From: Littorina saxatilis
Lineage: Eukaryota > Mollusca > Gastropoda > Littorinimorpha > Littorinidae
Reading direction: 5' to 3'
NCBI RefSeq assembly: GCF_037325665.1
Contig: NC_090246.1
Coordinates: 58,624,004-58,688,003, forward strand
Length of the DNA stretch: 64,000 nt
A model generated the notes under the pieces. The model was given only the letters and a program-made list of their open reading frames with translations, was not told the origin of the DNA and ran no database searches. Positions 1 to 11,999 of this stretch are shown piece after piece. The first letter of the stretch is position 1, and each line of letters opens with the position of its first letter. The position numbers and the translations under genes are program-made.

Positions 1-99
1 TAATTTTCATCATTGAAGTTTGAAATTTTGTATTATGTGAGAATGGACGATGAACTAACTACAAATATAAAAATAAAGTATATAAGTGCTATAGTTCAA

Positions 100-165
100 G
101 GTAGCGCGTGCTGGCGCGTGCTAGCGCGTGCTGGCGCGTAGTTTAGTCGGACCCACTTCCGGTGA
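100..165 (+). promoter_or_regulatory. Candidate NUF2 promoter and non-coding first exon end
   Basis: Short GGCGCGTGCT-like repeats at about 105-140 precede an ETS-type site (ACTTCCGG, 155-162). The site overlaps a good splice donor, GTGAGC, at about 162. A donor joined to an ETS site is common at first exons of housekeeping genes. NUF2 coding starts 950 bases downstream, in an exon with its own acceptor, so an upstream non-coding exon is expected. A TTCAAA element, CHR-like in some cell-cycle promoters, lies just after the donor. This is inference only. The rest of 1-1089 shows nothing else I can name. Confidence 0.3.
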
Positions 166-1111
166 GCGCCAGGTTCAAACTTTGTTCTTTTGTACAATAT
201 TTACCGAACTTTGAACAATTAACAAGTAATCACAGCATAGTATTAAATATATCCGAGTCTTTTCCACCGATTCCCCACTAATGAGTCAGACATGTCACAA
301 GTAACAGTTTGAGACTGAGACTGAGAGTGAGTTTATCAAATAAACCCGGTCCCAACGGAGAGAAGAAGAAGAAGAGTCTCCCAGTCCCAGTAGTCTACAG
401 TATAATATTTTGAGTCTTTGACTCTATGAGCTTCGTTTTTAATTTGATGATGCGCCAGTTTGTGGATATTGTGTTTACATGAACACATGTGTCACTGTGT
501 CCACTATCAATCGACTCATTGAATGAAAATACCTGTATCATCACTACTTGTCACACACATGCGGTTATAGGTTGGAGTTGTAGGACGTCAGCCGGGCTTC
601 TAATTCTATTACTATCAAAATAAACTTAAAACTGCAGACTGAATGTTTCCTCGACAATTTTAAAATTAACTGGGGGAGAAAAGCATGTCAAGCTCTTGCA
701 AGAGAAGCAAATTTATCATTAAATTCCATAGATTTTACCCCAACATTCGATTTATTTGAAAATACACCGAGTGGTTACGTCCCTTGAATGAGAAAAGACA
801 GATTTTGCGATGAAGCAAATTTCTAAGCCAAATTACCTTCTTTTAATCATTAATTGGACTCCATGAGTGGAATACGTGGTCAAAAGTTTGATCAGAAGTG
901 CTCTGGAGGGGAGGGGATGTATAGTGACTAAGTGAGTATGGAGTTTTTGTGAGATCAACAAGGCTGGCTTATGTCCTGGCCGCATTTATCATTGACATTG
1001 TATGTCACATGTGTGTGTGTCAACTGTATAAGTATGTCCAAGCTCACCAAATGTGTAACTAACTGTTCATGGAATGCATTTCTTTACAGTTACATTTACA
1101 CAGGTCTGGCT

Positions 1112-1219
1112 ATGGCGGAACGCTACGGTTTCCCCATTCTGAGTCCGGATGAATGTGTATCATTCTTGCGAGAGTTTTCCAACACTACCATCTCGGAAGA
1201 AGATTTCAAGAAGCCAGAT
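1112..1219 (+). CDS. NUF2: NUF2 coding exon 1
   Basis: This exon encodes residues 1-36 and ends KKPD before the donor GTGAGG. It ends in phase 0. The human counterpart reads PKPE at the same point. The untranslated part of the exon probably begins at 1090, after TTTCTTTACAG. Confidence 0.88.
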
Positions 1220-4051
1220 GTGAGGAAATTGACTTGTGCTAATAATAATATTGAAATTGGTAGCGTTTTGCCGATTACGCGAAATGGGCAAAAATTTTGC
1301 CAGTTCCGCGAATTCGGCACAGCATATAATCATATAACCCTGTGACATTAGGTGTTTGACCTTAAAAGTAATTAAACTAAGGCCAAACCTATTTTTTCCT
1401 GCTCACCTTAAACTTTTCTTTGAACTAGGCGGTAGCCGGAGAACCGATGAGTCAGTTGCAGAGCTCACAGGCTCAAGAACTGGCACTCACAAGAAGCATT
1501 CGAAATAGAGTTTTGGTGGGGATTTTTTTGGAAAAAAAGGAGGATGCAAGATTTTAAAAAACAAACTATTCTGTTTGTGTGAATCAATCCCAAACAAACT
1601 GGACCTTGGTCTGCAGTACTACACACTACACTAAGGAGGTAACTCACTGACTGTCATATAATAATAATAATAATAATAATGATATTTATAATTATATGGC
1701 GCAAATCTTAATATAGTTCTAAGCACCTATCAGTATCAGGCAAAAAAAAGGAACATGTATTTTGAGAGCTACAGTACTTGTGAGTACATGTACCAGTTCT
1801 CTAGCCTGGGGGCTCCATAACTGACTTGTCCGTTCCCGAGCCACTCTGGAGAGAGACAAAAACATTAAAAAAAAAAACCATACACTACGGAGAAAAAATG
1901 TACTAACTCAGTAACTGCAGACTTACTATACTTGTGTTGCTTGTCAAAAAATAAAATGACCTTCCTACTCCTAGCTACCTTGTAGTAGTAACCTACCTTA
2001 TTTTTCTTCCATGGGGTGTCTTAAAAATCACTTTTTTTTTCTTCTTTTTTTTTTAGCCTAACAGTAACACAATAATCACCTTTGGGTTCCACAATATAAC
2101 TGCAGTATGGTTTTGTTGATTTGTTAAAGTTTTGATATTGCTATTTGGCTACCAATAAAGAATATTAGTATTATTACAAAGTTACGTAAGAACTCTACAC
2201 TTTACATTTCAATAAAGCTTAAATTAGTCATTGATGTCTTGCTGAAGCTATTACGTTTCAGCGAAAATGAAAAATTGTCCGAGGTAAAAAAAAGGTAAAT
2301 TAAATTATATGTATACTATTGTCTCTCTATCCATTATTTGCTTACACGAGAACTATCAAAATATTGGTCTAAAATTCGTTTTCCTTCCGGGGGGGCTTTG
2401 CTTTGCCCCTGTACCCCGCTGGGGCCTATTTTCAGAGTTTTTTTCTATTTTGGAATTTCCATGCCTGCTTAACACTTTCGTGACGGGATGCGACTATATT
2501 AGTAATAGCGCTGCAACGCCCACGGACGGGAAGCGACTATTTTAGTATTAGACATACAAGGTACACGACTCGTGATTGCTTCCCGGTTTTTGAAGCTTGC
2601 AAATAAATTGAGTTGTTTCCCTTGATACACTTGGCGTCCCCTTCTGCCATTTGCAAATCCGCCTGATTTGTGTGCGTTTTTGAGGAAAAAAAATGAATCA
2701 AAGGCGAGCCTTGTCTCGGGAGGAGATTCTTCGGATGTTGGACCTAGAGGATCCCGTAGAGCATGATTCGGACGTATCGTTTTCGCCTCACGAAAGCGAT
2801 ACAAGCAGTGAAAGTGAGGAAGAAACAGTCCCGTTGTTGCTAGTACGAGTCGGCAAACTACACGTGGTTGGCGGTGATACTGCTAGACGAACATGTATCT
2901 CGGAATCGTGCAGGAGCTATGGGGGCGTGGCAGCACTGATAACAATGGATGGCTGGAGCCTTCAAATCCTTTTGGAATTGTTCATAGGTGTACAGTTGGT
3001 ACTTTGTTGTGAAAATGTGACTTATATTCAATATGGATTACCTAGACATCATTTGGTGAGTGTTAGATCTACAGTTTTGTTTCATTTGAGTCAGGATGCT
3101 GTGAGTGAATGCGTGATTTGCTTGTTTTTTTCTTTGTACTGTCTCCTTATTTCTGTGTACAATGTTAACAATATTTCAGCTAATTCATAGGTTTTACACC
3201 TTGTTTGGTTATAACATTATTTATAATACTTTCTGTTAAAAAATAACTTTTAAAAAAAGCAGTAGAAAATAAAACACACACAAAAAAACGTTAAAAAACA
3301 CAAATTATCCCCCTTTCACCCCCCTTTCACCCCCCTTTGCTAAAACAAATCGCGTGACAAACTTATAAATAGCACGACTGAACTGGGCATCCATTTTTGA
3401 ATTAGTACACACAATTTGGTGGTGATTGGACTTAATTCAAGCTTGCTAGACAGATTTCTTTACAGTTACTGATTTTTGGGAAGTTTCTTGGTGGCAAGCT
3501 TGGGCAGGCAGGACGTAAACGCCGTGGCAGTGCTAGTCACAATAGTGTTAAAGGGTGTGTAAGTGTGTGTGTGTGTGACAATGAGAGAGAGAGATTTGGC
3601 ATGATCAGTTTGAATCACTTGGCAATGCGCAATTTAAATTAAGTATCGTCATATAATTCATATTGACACGCTGTATTTTCATTGAATTTTAGCCCAAAAG
3701 ATGGCAGATATTCTATGGAACTATTTTTGAGCTCATGACTGGACGACAGGCTGACCTTGTTACCCAGGTAATCCATTTATGCAGCTGAAATCAGGTACTC
3801 TGTTTATTTGTTTTGTTTTTTCAATCACATGTCCTTTGTTTACTGCACTGGTTTGCTGAACAAGAAACAAGTTGCAAACGATTGCTTATATAATAAAGAA
3901 TGCTGTTTGTTCTGAAAATAGCAATAAAAAAAGCAATTTAATAATAATAATAATAATAATGTTATAATTATATAGCGCATACCACAGTGAACTGTGCTCT
4001 CCGCGCTTTACATATTAACTTTGAATAAAAACCGTACTATTTAAATATCAA

Positions 4052-4082
<31 letters not shown>

Positions 4083-4563
4083 AGAATGAATACCTGCTTC
4101 GCCGGGTACCCGGCCTCGCCGGAAAGAAGTAGAACCGAATGATACCCGGCTTCGCCGGGAAGAAGTAGAGCCGAATACCCGGCTTTGCCGGGAAGAAGTA
4201 GAGGAATACCCGGCTTTGCCGGGATGAAAGCGTTGTGCACAATGACCTTCTAAAAATAGTAACGGGAATATCCGGCTTCGCCGGGATGAAAGCGTTGTGG
4301 ACAGTGACCTTCTAAAAATAGTAACGGGAATATGGATTGACGCCACATGAAGAAAGGGAGATAAACGCAAAACACTGGAGAAGATAAGGAAGAGTTACTG
4401 GGAATGGATCTGGGAAGATGAACAGAAAAAACAAAATCGGTTCAGCGCTGCTCGCTGAGAGCACGTGTTGAAAATTCTCATCGACCAGGTTGTGTCCGGG
4501 GTCTACCTGAATATGCCCACCAAATTTGAAGCAGATCCATCGAGAACTTTGGCCTGCATCGCG

Positions 4564-4602
<39 letters not shown>

Positions 4603-7600
4603 ACACACACAGACAGACAGACACAAGTCGTATAGATAGATAGATAGATACATTCTAACAAAAATAACGTAACAATAAACTTACAGCATTACATTCTCCC
4701 CTTATGGACAATACCGTGCAATAGATACACAACTCACAATAAATCATGTACAATAAAAAGTATCAACTTAAAACACACACAACCACACACACACACAACA
4801 CACACACACAACACACACACACAACACACACACACAACACACATCATGTACAGCCATATCTTTGAACAGGACAGGTAAAGAGTTGTCTATTATTCCAGAT
4901 AGAATTTGAACAGGTGGGTTTTCAAAGCGGTTTTATAGGCTGGGGTTCAGTCCATGTGGCGATCGTTATGGGGGAGGGAGTTCCATTGTTTAGGGGCAGC
5001 ATAGGAGAAGGACCTGTGACCAAAAGTTCTAACATGGGGGATGCGAAAAAGTCGGGAATCAGTAGAGGAGCGAAGCTGTCTGGACGGTGTGTACACAGTC
5101 AAAAGATCAGAGAAATAAACAGGAGATGTTTGACAGAAAAAGCTATGACAAAGAGTAGAAAGTTTGTATTAAATTACATATTCTTACTCCGAGTCACATA
5201 TTAGCATTGACGCAGTCGAGATGCTAGGTAGACTGAAAAAACGCTATCCCGTCTATAGTATAAGGGAAGCAACCCAAGCAAAAAAGTAGCAAGCTTGCTA
5301 CCCTGGGTTGCCTCCCGTAGCGTGCATCACGCCACAGATCTCGTACCCAATACGAGACACCCTCATTCGACATCTTTCAGCCAGAGGGACAGGTCGTGCT
5401 TGATTTCGCTCCTAGGCTGTTGTTTGCTGTCTGCTTGACACCCACCAGCCTCGGCTCCCCGTCTGCTCATAGCTGTTTCTAGCGGTGAGATTGTTCCATT
5501 TTGTTGTTGTTTGCTTTGCCATTCTGCTGAGAATTTTCTCGTCCGCGGACTTGTGAATTTTGCTCGGTAGTTTGTTGCTGTGGCCGCCATTTTGGTCGCC
5601 ATTTTTCGCTTACACGTGGTGTTTTTTGCTGGTTAGTTTGGGTCCGTGCTCGGACTTTTAGCGTCGACCAGTAGCACTATTACCTGCTTGTAACTTGTAC
5701 TTTGTGCTAGTTTATTCTGCTGAAGTTTTAACGTCCTAGAGACTTGTGTATTTTCAGTAGTTTGTTTTCTCGCGTGACAGCATGTCTGATAGTGAGAAAA
5801 AGCGAGCGGCTAAGGCCGAGAGTAAGGGCAAAGGCCCTGGCAAACCTAAGTCCTCGGCTTCTACTTCTTCGGCTAGGAACCCCACGGTTCACGTTTCTGA
5901 CCCGAAGACTAACTTCGTTTTTTCGGTGCCCATTTCGGCGCCGGAGGAACTCCGTCTGGCTCGCGGGCGGCGGGCATTACCGCTACCACGTCCGTTTCGA
6001 ACCCGGCGCCTGTGCCGGAGGCTGGCACTCTTGTGGCTAGCCTTTTGTCCTCTTTGCTTCCAGAAATTGAGATGGCGCGGACGGACCCTGTTTCCAGCTC
6101 TGCCTCCCTCCCGGGGGTGTGCGACCCTCGGTCGTTGGCTTCCTGTGTTCCTGTTGTTTCCGGATCACCTGTCCAGCCTGCTGGCTTCGGCGTTGGTGCT
6201 GGAGGCGGTGAACAGGGAGGCGTTTCTCTTCTCGGCCGGCGCTCGGTGGCTACCGCTTGCGGGAGTGCACCTGAGCAGGTCCCTTTTGGGATACGGTCGT
6301 CACAAGGTATGTGCTCGCAGCAGCCCTCCGCGGCAGCTGCACTTCCGGCTCCGGCCGGAAGTAGTGGTTCACTGGACAGCGGACAGACCATGGTCCCTGC
6401 CGGTTTGAGCTACCAATTACGTAAGCAGCCGTCCGCGGCAGCTTCCCTTCCGGCTCCGGCCGGAAGTAGTGGTTCACTGGACAGCGGACAGACCATGGTC
6501 CCTGCCGGTTTGAGCTACCAATTACGTAAGCAGCCGTCCGCGGCAGCTTCCCTTCCGGCTCCGGCCGGAAGTAGTGGTTCACTGGACAGCGGACAGACCA
6601 TGGTCCCTGCCGGTTTGAGCTACGAATTACGTAAGCAGCCGTCCGCGGCAGCTTCGCTTCCGGCTCCGGCCGGAAGTGTTGGTTCACTGGTTTGCGGACA
6701 GCCCATGGTCCCTTCCGGTTCGAGCCTTGCCCTGCTACAGCAGCCGTTTCCGGCAGCTGCTCTTCCTGCCTGGGCAGGAAATGTAGGTCAAACGGGTCGT
6801 GCACAGTCATCTGTCACTTCCGGTTCCGGCCTAGGGCTTCCGGGTTGTGGCTTGCAGACTCCTCAGCACCAGCTATGGCATAGTTCTGCTGTTGCGTCTG
6901 CACTCCCTGCTCCTCCCGGCTTTTCCGGTTCGGTTCCCGCTGCTTCCGTTGTGTCGCCGGTGAATTTCGAATACGGTGGTTCTCCTGGGCATACAGGCTT
7001 TTTGCCTCTGTTGGGACAGCAGCAGCCACCCACTTCGGTGGTGGCCGCTAGCTCCTCTCTTCAGCTGCCTTCGGTCGTTGGTGACTCTCATCTTCCTCTT
7101 AGTCAGGGGTGCGAGTTTCATCGATGGCCAACAGGATGGGCGTTCGGCTTACGGCCTTCCCTCGCAGCGTCATTTGTCGGGTTCTTTTGGCTATGAGCCG
7201 TCCCCTTCAGGTGGCGTTTCGGACTTCGGGTCCGTGTACGAGGAGCAGCTGCCTTCGGCGGCTCTGGCCAGCTTCCGAATTTACGTCAGCAGTCGTTCGC
7301 GGCAGCCGCTTCCAGCTCCGGCCGGAAGTAGAGGTTCACTTGCTAGTGCACAGACTACTGTCACGTCTGGCTCGAGCCTTGTCCTATGACAGCGGTCGCC
7401 CGCGACAGCTGTTCTTCCGGTTCCGACCGGAAGTGTAGGTTCACTGGTTAGTGCACAGGCTACTGTCACGTCCGGTTCGAGCCTTGCCTTACGTCGGCAG
7501 TCGTACGCGACAGCGGCACTTCCGGCTCACGGAAGTAGTGCCTCGTTGGAAGGTGGACAAATAATGATCCCATCCGGCTTGAGCTGCGCTATACGTAAGC

Positions 7601-10600
7601 AGTCGTCCGCGACAGCTTCTCTTCCGGCTCCGGCTGGAAATGTTAGTTCATCGGGGTGTGGGCAGCCCATGGCCCTTTCCGGTTTGAGCTTTGCCCTTTG
7701 CACGGCAGCCATTTCCGGCAGCTTCGCTTCCGGCCTTGGCAGGAGGGTAGGTCAAGCGGGTAGTGCACAGGTTACTGTCACTTCCGGTTCTGGCCTACGG
7801 CCTACCTTTGGGTTCCGAGCTTCAGCTCGTAGGTGGCTCAGCACCAGCTTTGGCATAGCGCTGCTGTTGCTGCCGCACTTCCGGCTCCTCCCGGATTTTC
7901 CGGTTCAGTTCCCGCTGCTTCCGTTTGGTCGCCGGTGAATTTCGAACAAGGCTTGCCCTATGGGCATACAGGCTTCTTGCCTCTGTTGGGACAGCAGCAT
8001 CCACACACTCCGGTGGTGGCCGCGAGCTCCTCTCTCCCACTTTCCTTGGTTTTGATTCCTCTCATCCTCCTCTCAGTTAGGGAATGAGCACAATCGATTG
8101 CCAACAGGAAGGACTTCGGTCGGCAAAGAGGAAGCAGCTACTTCTGGTTTGAAGAATCACCCTTAGTAGCTTTTCGCCTTTTTGCCTTTTCGCCGAGCCC
8201 CCCTCTTCGACAGGGGGTGGCCTCCGGCGTCGGTTTCGTTGCTGGTTCCTCAGGGTTCAGCTTCGGAGCTGGCATCGGAATGCCTTGCCGCTCCTGCGCA
8301 GGCTTCCTCCTTCGTGCCCTTAGCGGACCAGAGGAAGTTGCCTTGGCCAAGGTCGTCTCGTAGCTGCCTGTTGGCCTTTCCCCGTCCGCGTGCACCGTTT
8401 TTCGGTCACGCCGGAACTTCTTTCGCTTCTTACGAAGCCGTTGAGGAAGGATTCGGTTCTGCCGTTCTATGGGCAGAATCTCCTATTCTCTGAGGAAGGG
8501 GGCTGACAACTTTTGGAACTCAGTTCCATTTCCGAGACTCTCCTGCGGGCGCTTTCTCGCGCTCTGGCAGATTCCTTGGCGCCCTTTCCCCTTAGTAAAG
8601 GGCAGGACGCGGAGGAAGTGTCTCACTCCTCTCCACACTTACAAGGGTGAACGAGGCACAGATGAGGCTGTCCTCTCTGCGCTATTTCCATGCGGTCTCG
8701 TGCGGAAGGGACTTGTTTCTTGCCCACTCCCGGTTTTCTGAGGAGTCGACAAGGAACATTCTCAGTTCGTCATCCTTGGTGGACGGTCTCTCTCCGGCAG
8801 CCTGGCCTCTCATGCCAGAAGCAGGGGATTGAGACCAACAGAGAACAGCGGTTCCCTTCTTTTGAGCTTCAATTTGAAAGCAGCAAAAGCAGGCCGCTCC
8901 TAAGCAGGCTATACCTAGCGGACTCAGCCTAAGCGGCCTACGTCCTCAGCTCAGGTGAGATTGTTTCTTTCACAGCCGTCATAGGACGCTGGGTTTTTGA
9001 AACAACAGCCGGCCTTAGGGCTCCGGGGTTTTAGCCTCGGCGGGAGCAACAGCCATTTCATCCGTTGGAGGTGGTGGTTGTTGTTTTCCTTGTGCTTGTG
9101 GCTTCGGGCTTCGACATTCTTTCTCTTTCCCAGCGTATGGGTGCTGAGAGGTCGATTTCCGTTTAAAGGGGGGTTTCTGCCTTTGGGCTTCCCCGTTTTC
9201 TCTTGCCACCAGCTTCTGGACTTGGTCCAGGTTTGTCTTTCGCCGAGTCTGACTTTGTCTTTCTCTAGCGATCAGACGCGTTCTGGTGTTTCGTCCAAAC
9301 TTAAGGTTCACTTGAGTTGGCCTCGGAAGTAACATTCAGATTTTCCTGAGGGTGCATTGTCTGGGCAACGCATGTTTGAGAAGTCATTCTTGGCTTGTCA
9401 CTTTTTCTCAGGTTTTTTGGCTACTCCTCCCCTTTGTGGGCAGAGGTCTAGCTAATGTTCCAGTTTTCTCGGTGCTGGCCTCTAGGCCAGCATCTTTTTC
9501 GGCGGCCGAAACTTTTGGTTTCTTACTGTGCCTGTGTACTTTGAGTACTTTGGCGCAATGGCCGGCCTACGGGCAGCAAGGCTCTCGGCCTTAGCCTGTG
9601 TTATAGTCTCCTGCCTGTCGTGTTGCGACTTTGGCAATTGGTTCTTGTGACTGCGGATTTCGTCTCTTCCTCTTCTCCATCATGCTTGCATGATGTGAGT
9701 TGGGACGATTTCTGCCGGGTTGGGCTTCCGGCCTGGTCACCCCTTCTTCACTTGCAACTATGACTATTACTGAGAACTCTGGTCTCGGGAGGCTGACGGC
9801 TGGTTCGCTTCACGGTTTTCCGTCTTTCTTACCAGCTTCGTCCTTTCTGTTTCGGGTTTTTTGATTCATTTTCAATTACCTACAAGCAGTCTGCTCTGAG
9901 ATCACGCTGGCTTTCGTCATTTTGTTTCCGGTCTCCGGTCACATTAGGATTTGGCCACTGCGGGTCCGCATTTGCGGTGCTTAGGCACTACCTTAGGTCG
10001 CTTCGTCCCTTTTTTTTTACCCCTCTCTCTGCTTGCGTAGGGAGGGGCAAGGGACGACTGGTGACCGTCTCCCTTGAGTTTTGCTCATTGAGGTGGACCC
10101 TGGTACTTGATACTCAGGCGTCTCTCTCTTTCCGGTTTGGAGTTTGGTCACTCTTCCGGAGCTGACTGTTCTCTCAACGGCCTTTGGGCCTCACTCCATC
10201 CCAAAGTTTTCTTACTTTGGCATGTTTGCCTTATGGTCTCCGTGAGGGTCGGTCCTTTTCAGGGCTTAGCCGGCAACCTTATGCACGGATCTTTTCCAGG
10301 CCATTAGCATTTCCTTCCATTTAAGGGGGGGGGGGGGGGGCAGCTTGTCCTTCCCTCTACTTGGTCGGGTTTATCCAAGACTGGGGTCCTTTTCCGGACT
10401 GTTTTACGGTTCAGAAAATTGGAAGAAGTGCTGGGCACAGCTTACTGGCTCTCTGAGGTTGTCTTTCGCATTCTTGCCTGAGGGACATCTCGGCTGTCAA
10501 TCAGGGTGGTTCTCGGTCCGATTCTGTCCTTTGGCAGTGGGCCAGTTCCTGGCAAGGGTTTAGAGTGAGTCAGTGGTTGCTTTCTCACGGGATCCTTTCC

Positions 10601-11959
10601 TGACTTTTGGCAGTGGGCCAGTTTCTCGGCAAGGGATTTTCTTGCCTTCCGCCTTGTCATAGCTTATGCTATCTTTCCCTCGGCTCGGCCTGAGCTCTTT
10701 TCCAGGGCCTTGGCCTTTTTTGCCTATGGGGTTTGGATGATGTCCTGCACACAGCTTCTGGCGCTAGGATTTTGTCTTATCAGGTTCTGCAGACATTGCT
10801 GCCCTCTGTCAGGATGGGTCTCGGCCTGTTCCTTCCTTGGCGGCAGCTGGCTTTTGTCTCTCCAGAACTTTAGAGTGAGTTTGAACTTTTTGATCTTACC
10901 CACCACCTTGTTGGAGTTATCTGCTAATATGTGACTCGGAGTAAGAATATGTAATTTAATCGAAAATTTTTAATTAAATTTTCATTTGATTAATATACAT
11001 ACCCGAGTCACATAGGTAATTCCCTCCCACCTTCCCCGCTTTTAGTTTCTTTGTATTCTAGAAGTCGAATGAGGGTGTCTCGTATTGGGTACGAGATCTG
11101 TGGCGTGATGCACGCTACGGGAGGCAACCCAGGGTAGCAAGCTTGCTACTTTTTTGCTTGGGTTGCTTCCCTTATACTATAGACGGGATAGCGTTTTTTC
11201 AGTCTACCTAGCATCTCGACTGCGTCAATGCTAATATGTGACTCGGGTAAGTATATTAATCAAATGAAAATTTAATTAAAAATTTTCGAGTTAATGCAGG
11301 CTTCAACAGGTAACCAGTGGAAAGAGCGGAGCAGTGGTTTGGCATGATCTCTTTTGTGTGCTTTTAGAACTAGTCTTGCTGCTGCATTTTGTACTTTTTG
11401 AAGTTTGTTAATGATATACATCGGGCATTCAGACAGAAGAGCATTGCAGTAGTCTATCTTAGACAAAACAAAGGCGCACATAAGAGTTTTAGTCGCATCG
11501 ACTGTCAGGCAATTTATTCCTCCAACAACTTAGTGGGTTTTTACAAACCAATGAGTGAAGAATTTAAAGTGATATTGCATCAGTAGATCAATGCAAATAA
11601 AAATTAATTGTATGACAATTTAATCAAAACCTTCTGTGAAGGGCCTAGATTCATTCATTATGATAATCTGTTAATATTATAATGATACAAATATTGACAC
11701 AAAATCTAGACATACCAGTTTTCCATCACAAGTGATAAACATGGGTTCATGTTATAGTCATATTTACAGACTCGTCTCCATGCTGGTTCAGACTGCGAGT
11801 ACAGTGAGCTACAGGAGGAGTCCTTCACTTTTATGACATTTACAATGGCTCTGTAAGTATACATGTACTTAGCAAGTTCATTATATTTAGTCAAGTTTTG
11901 ACTAAATATTTTAACATCGAGGGGGAATCGAAACGAGGGTCGTGGTGTATGTGCGTGTG

Positions 11960-11999
<40 letters not shown>

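Larger units (their letters stand above)
5169..11290 (+). mobile_element. DIRS-like tyrosine-recombinase retrotransposon fossil 1
   Basis: This is about 6.1 kb with inverted terminal repeats of roughly 200 bases (5169-5370 and 11060-11290) that look identical over most of their length. An internal complementary region lies near the right end. That combination is specific to DIRS-type elements. Parts in order are left repeat, leader, a gag-like region with 35-residue repeats (about 5782-8090), a decayed pol region (about 8100-10920), internal complementary region and right repeat. Coding regions are broken in many places, at least ten. Near-identical end repeats argue for a fairly recent arrival. 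It split a LINE and shows no target duplication, as expected for this class. Confidence 0.8.

Noticed and set aside
971-1111. In-frame upstream extension of NUF2
   Set aside because: The acceptor at 1089 separates it from the coding exon, and the MAERYGFP start matches the length of other NUF2 heads.
2309-2545. 78-residue frame with PGGLCFAPVPRWG
   Set aside because: GC-rich repeat text of a type common in invertebrate intergenic DNA. It ends inside the piggyBac-like element and has no protein signature.
5909-6810. Minus-strand frames of 160 and 186 residues
   Set aside because: They are shadows of the repeat-rich gag-like region of the DIRS-like fossil on the opposite strand.
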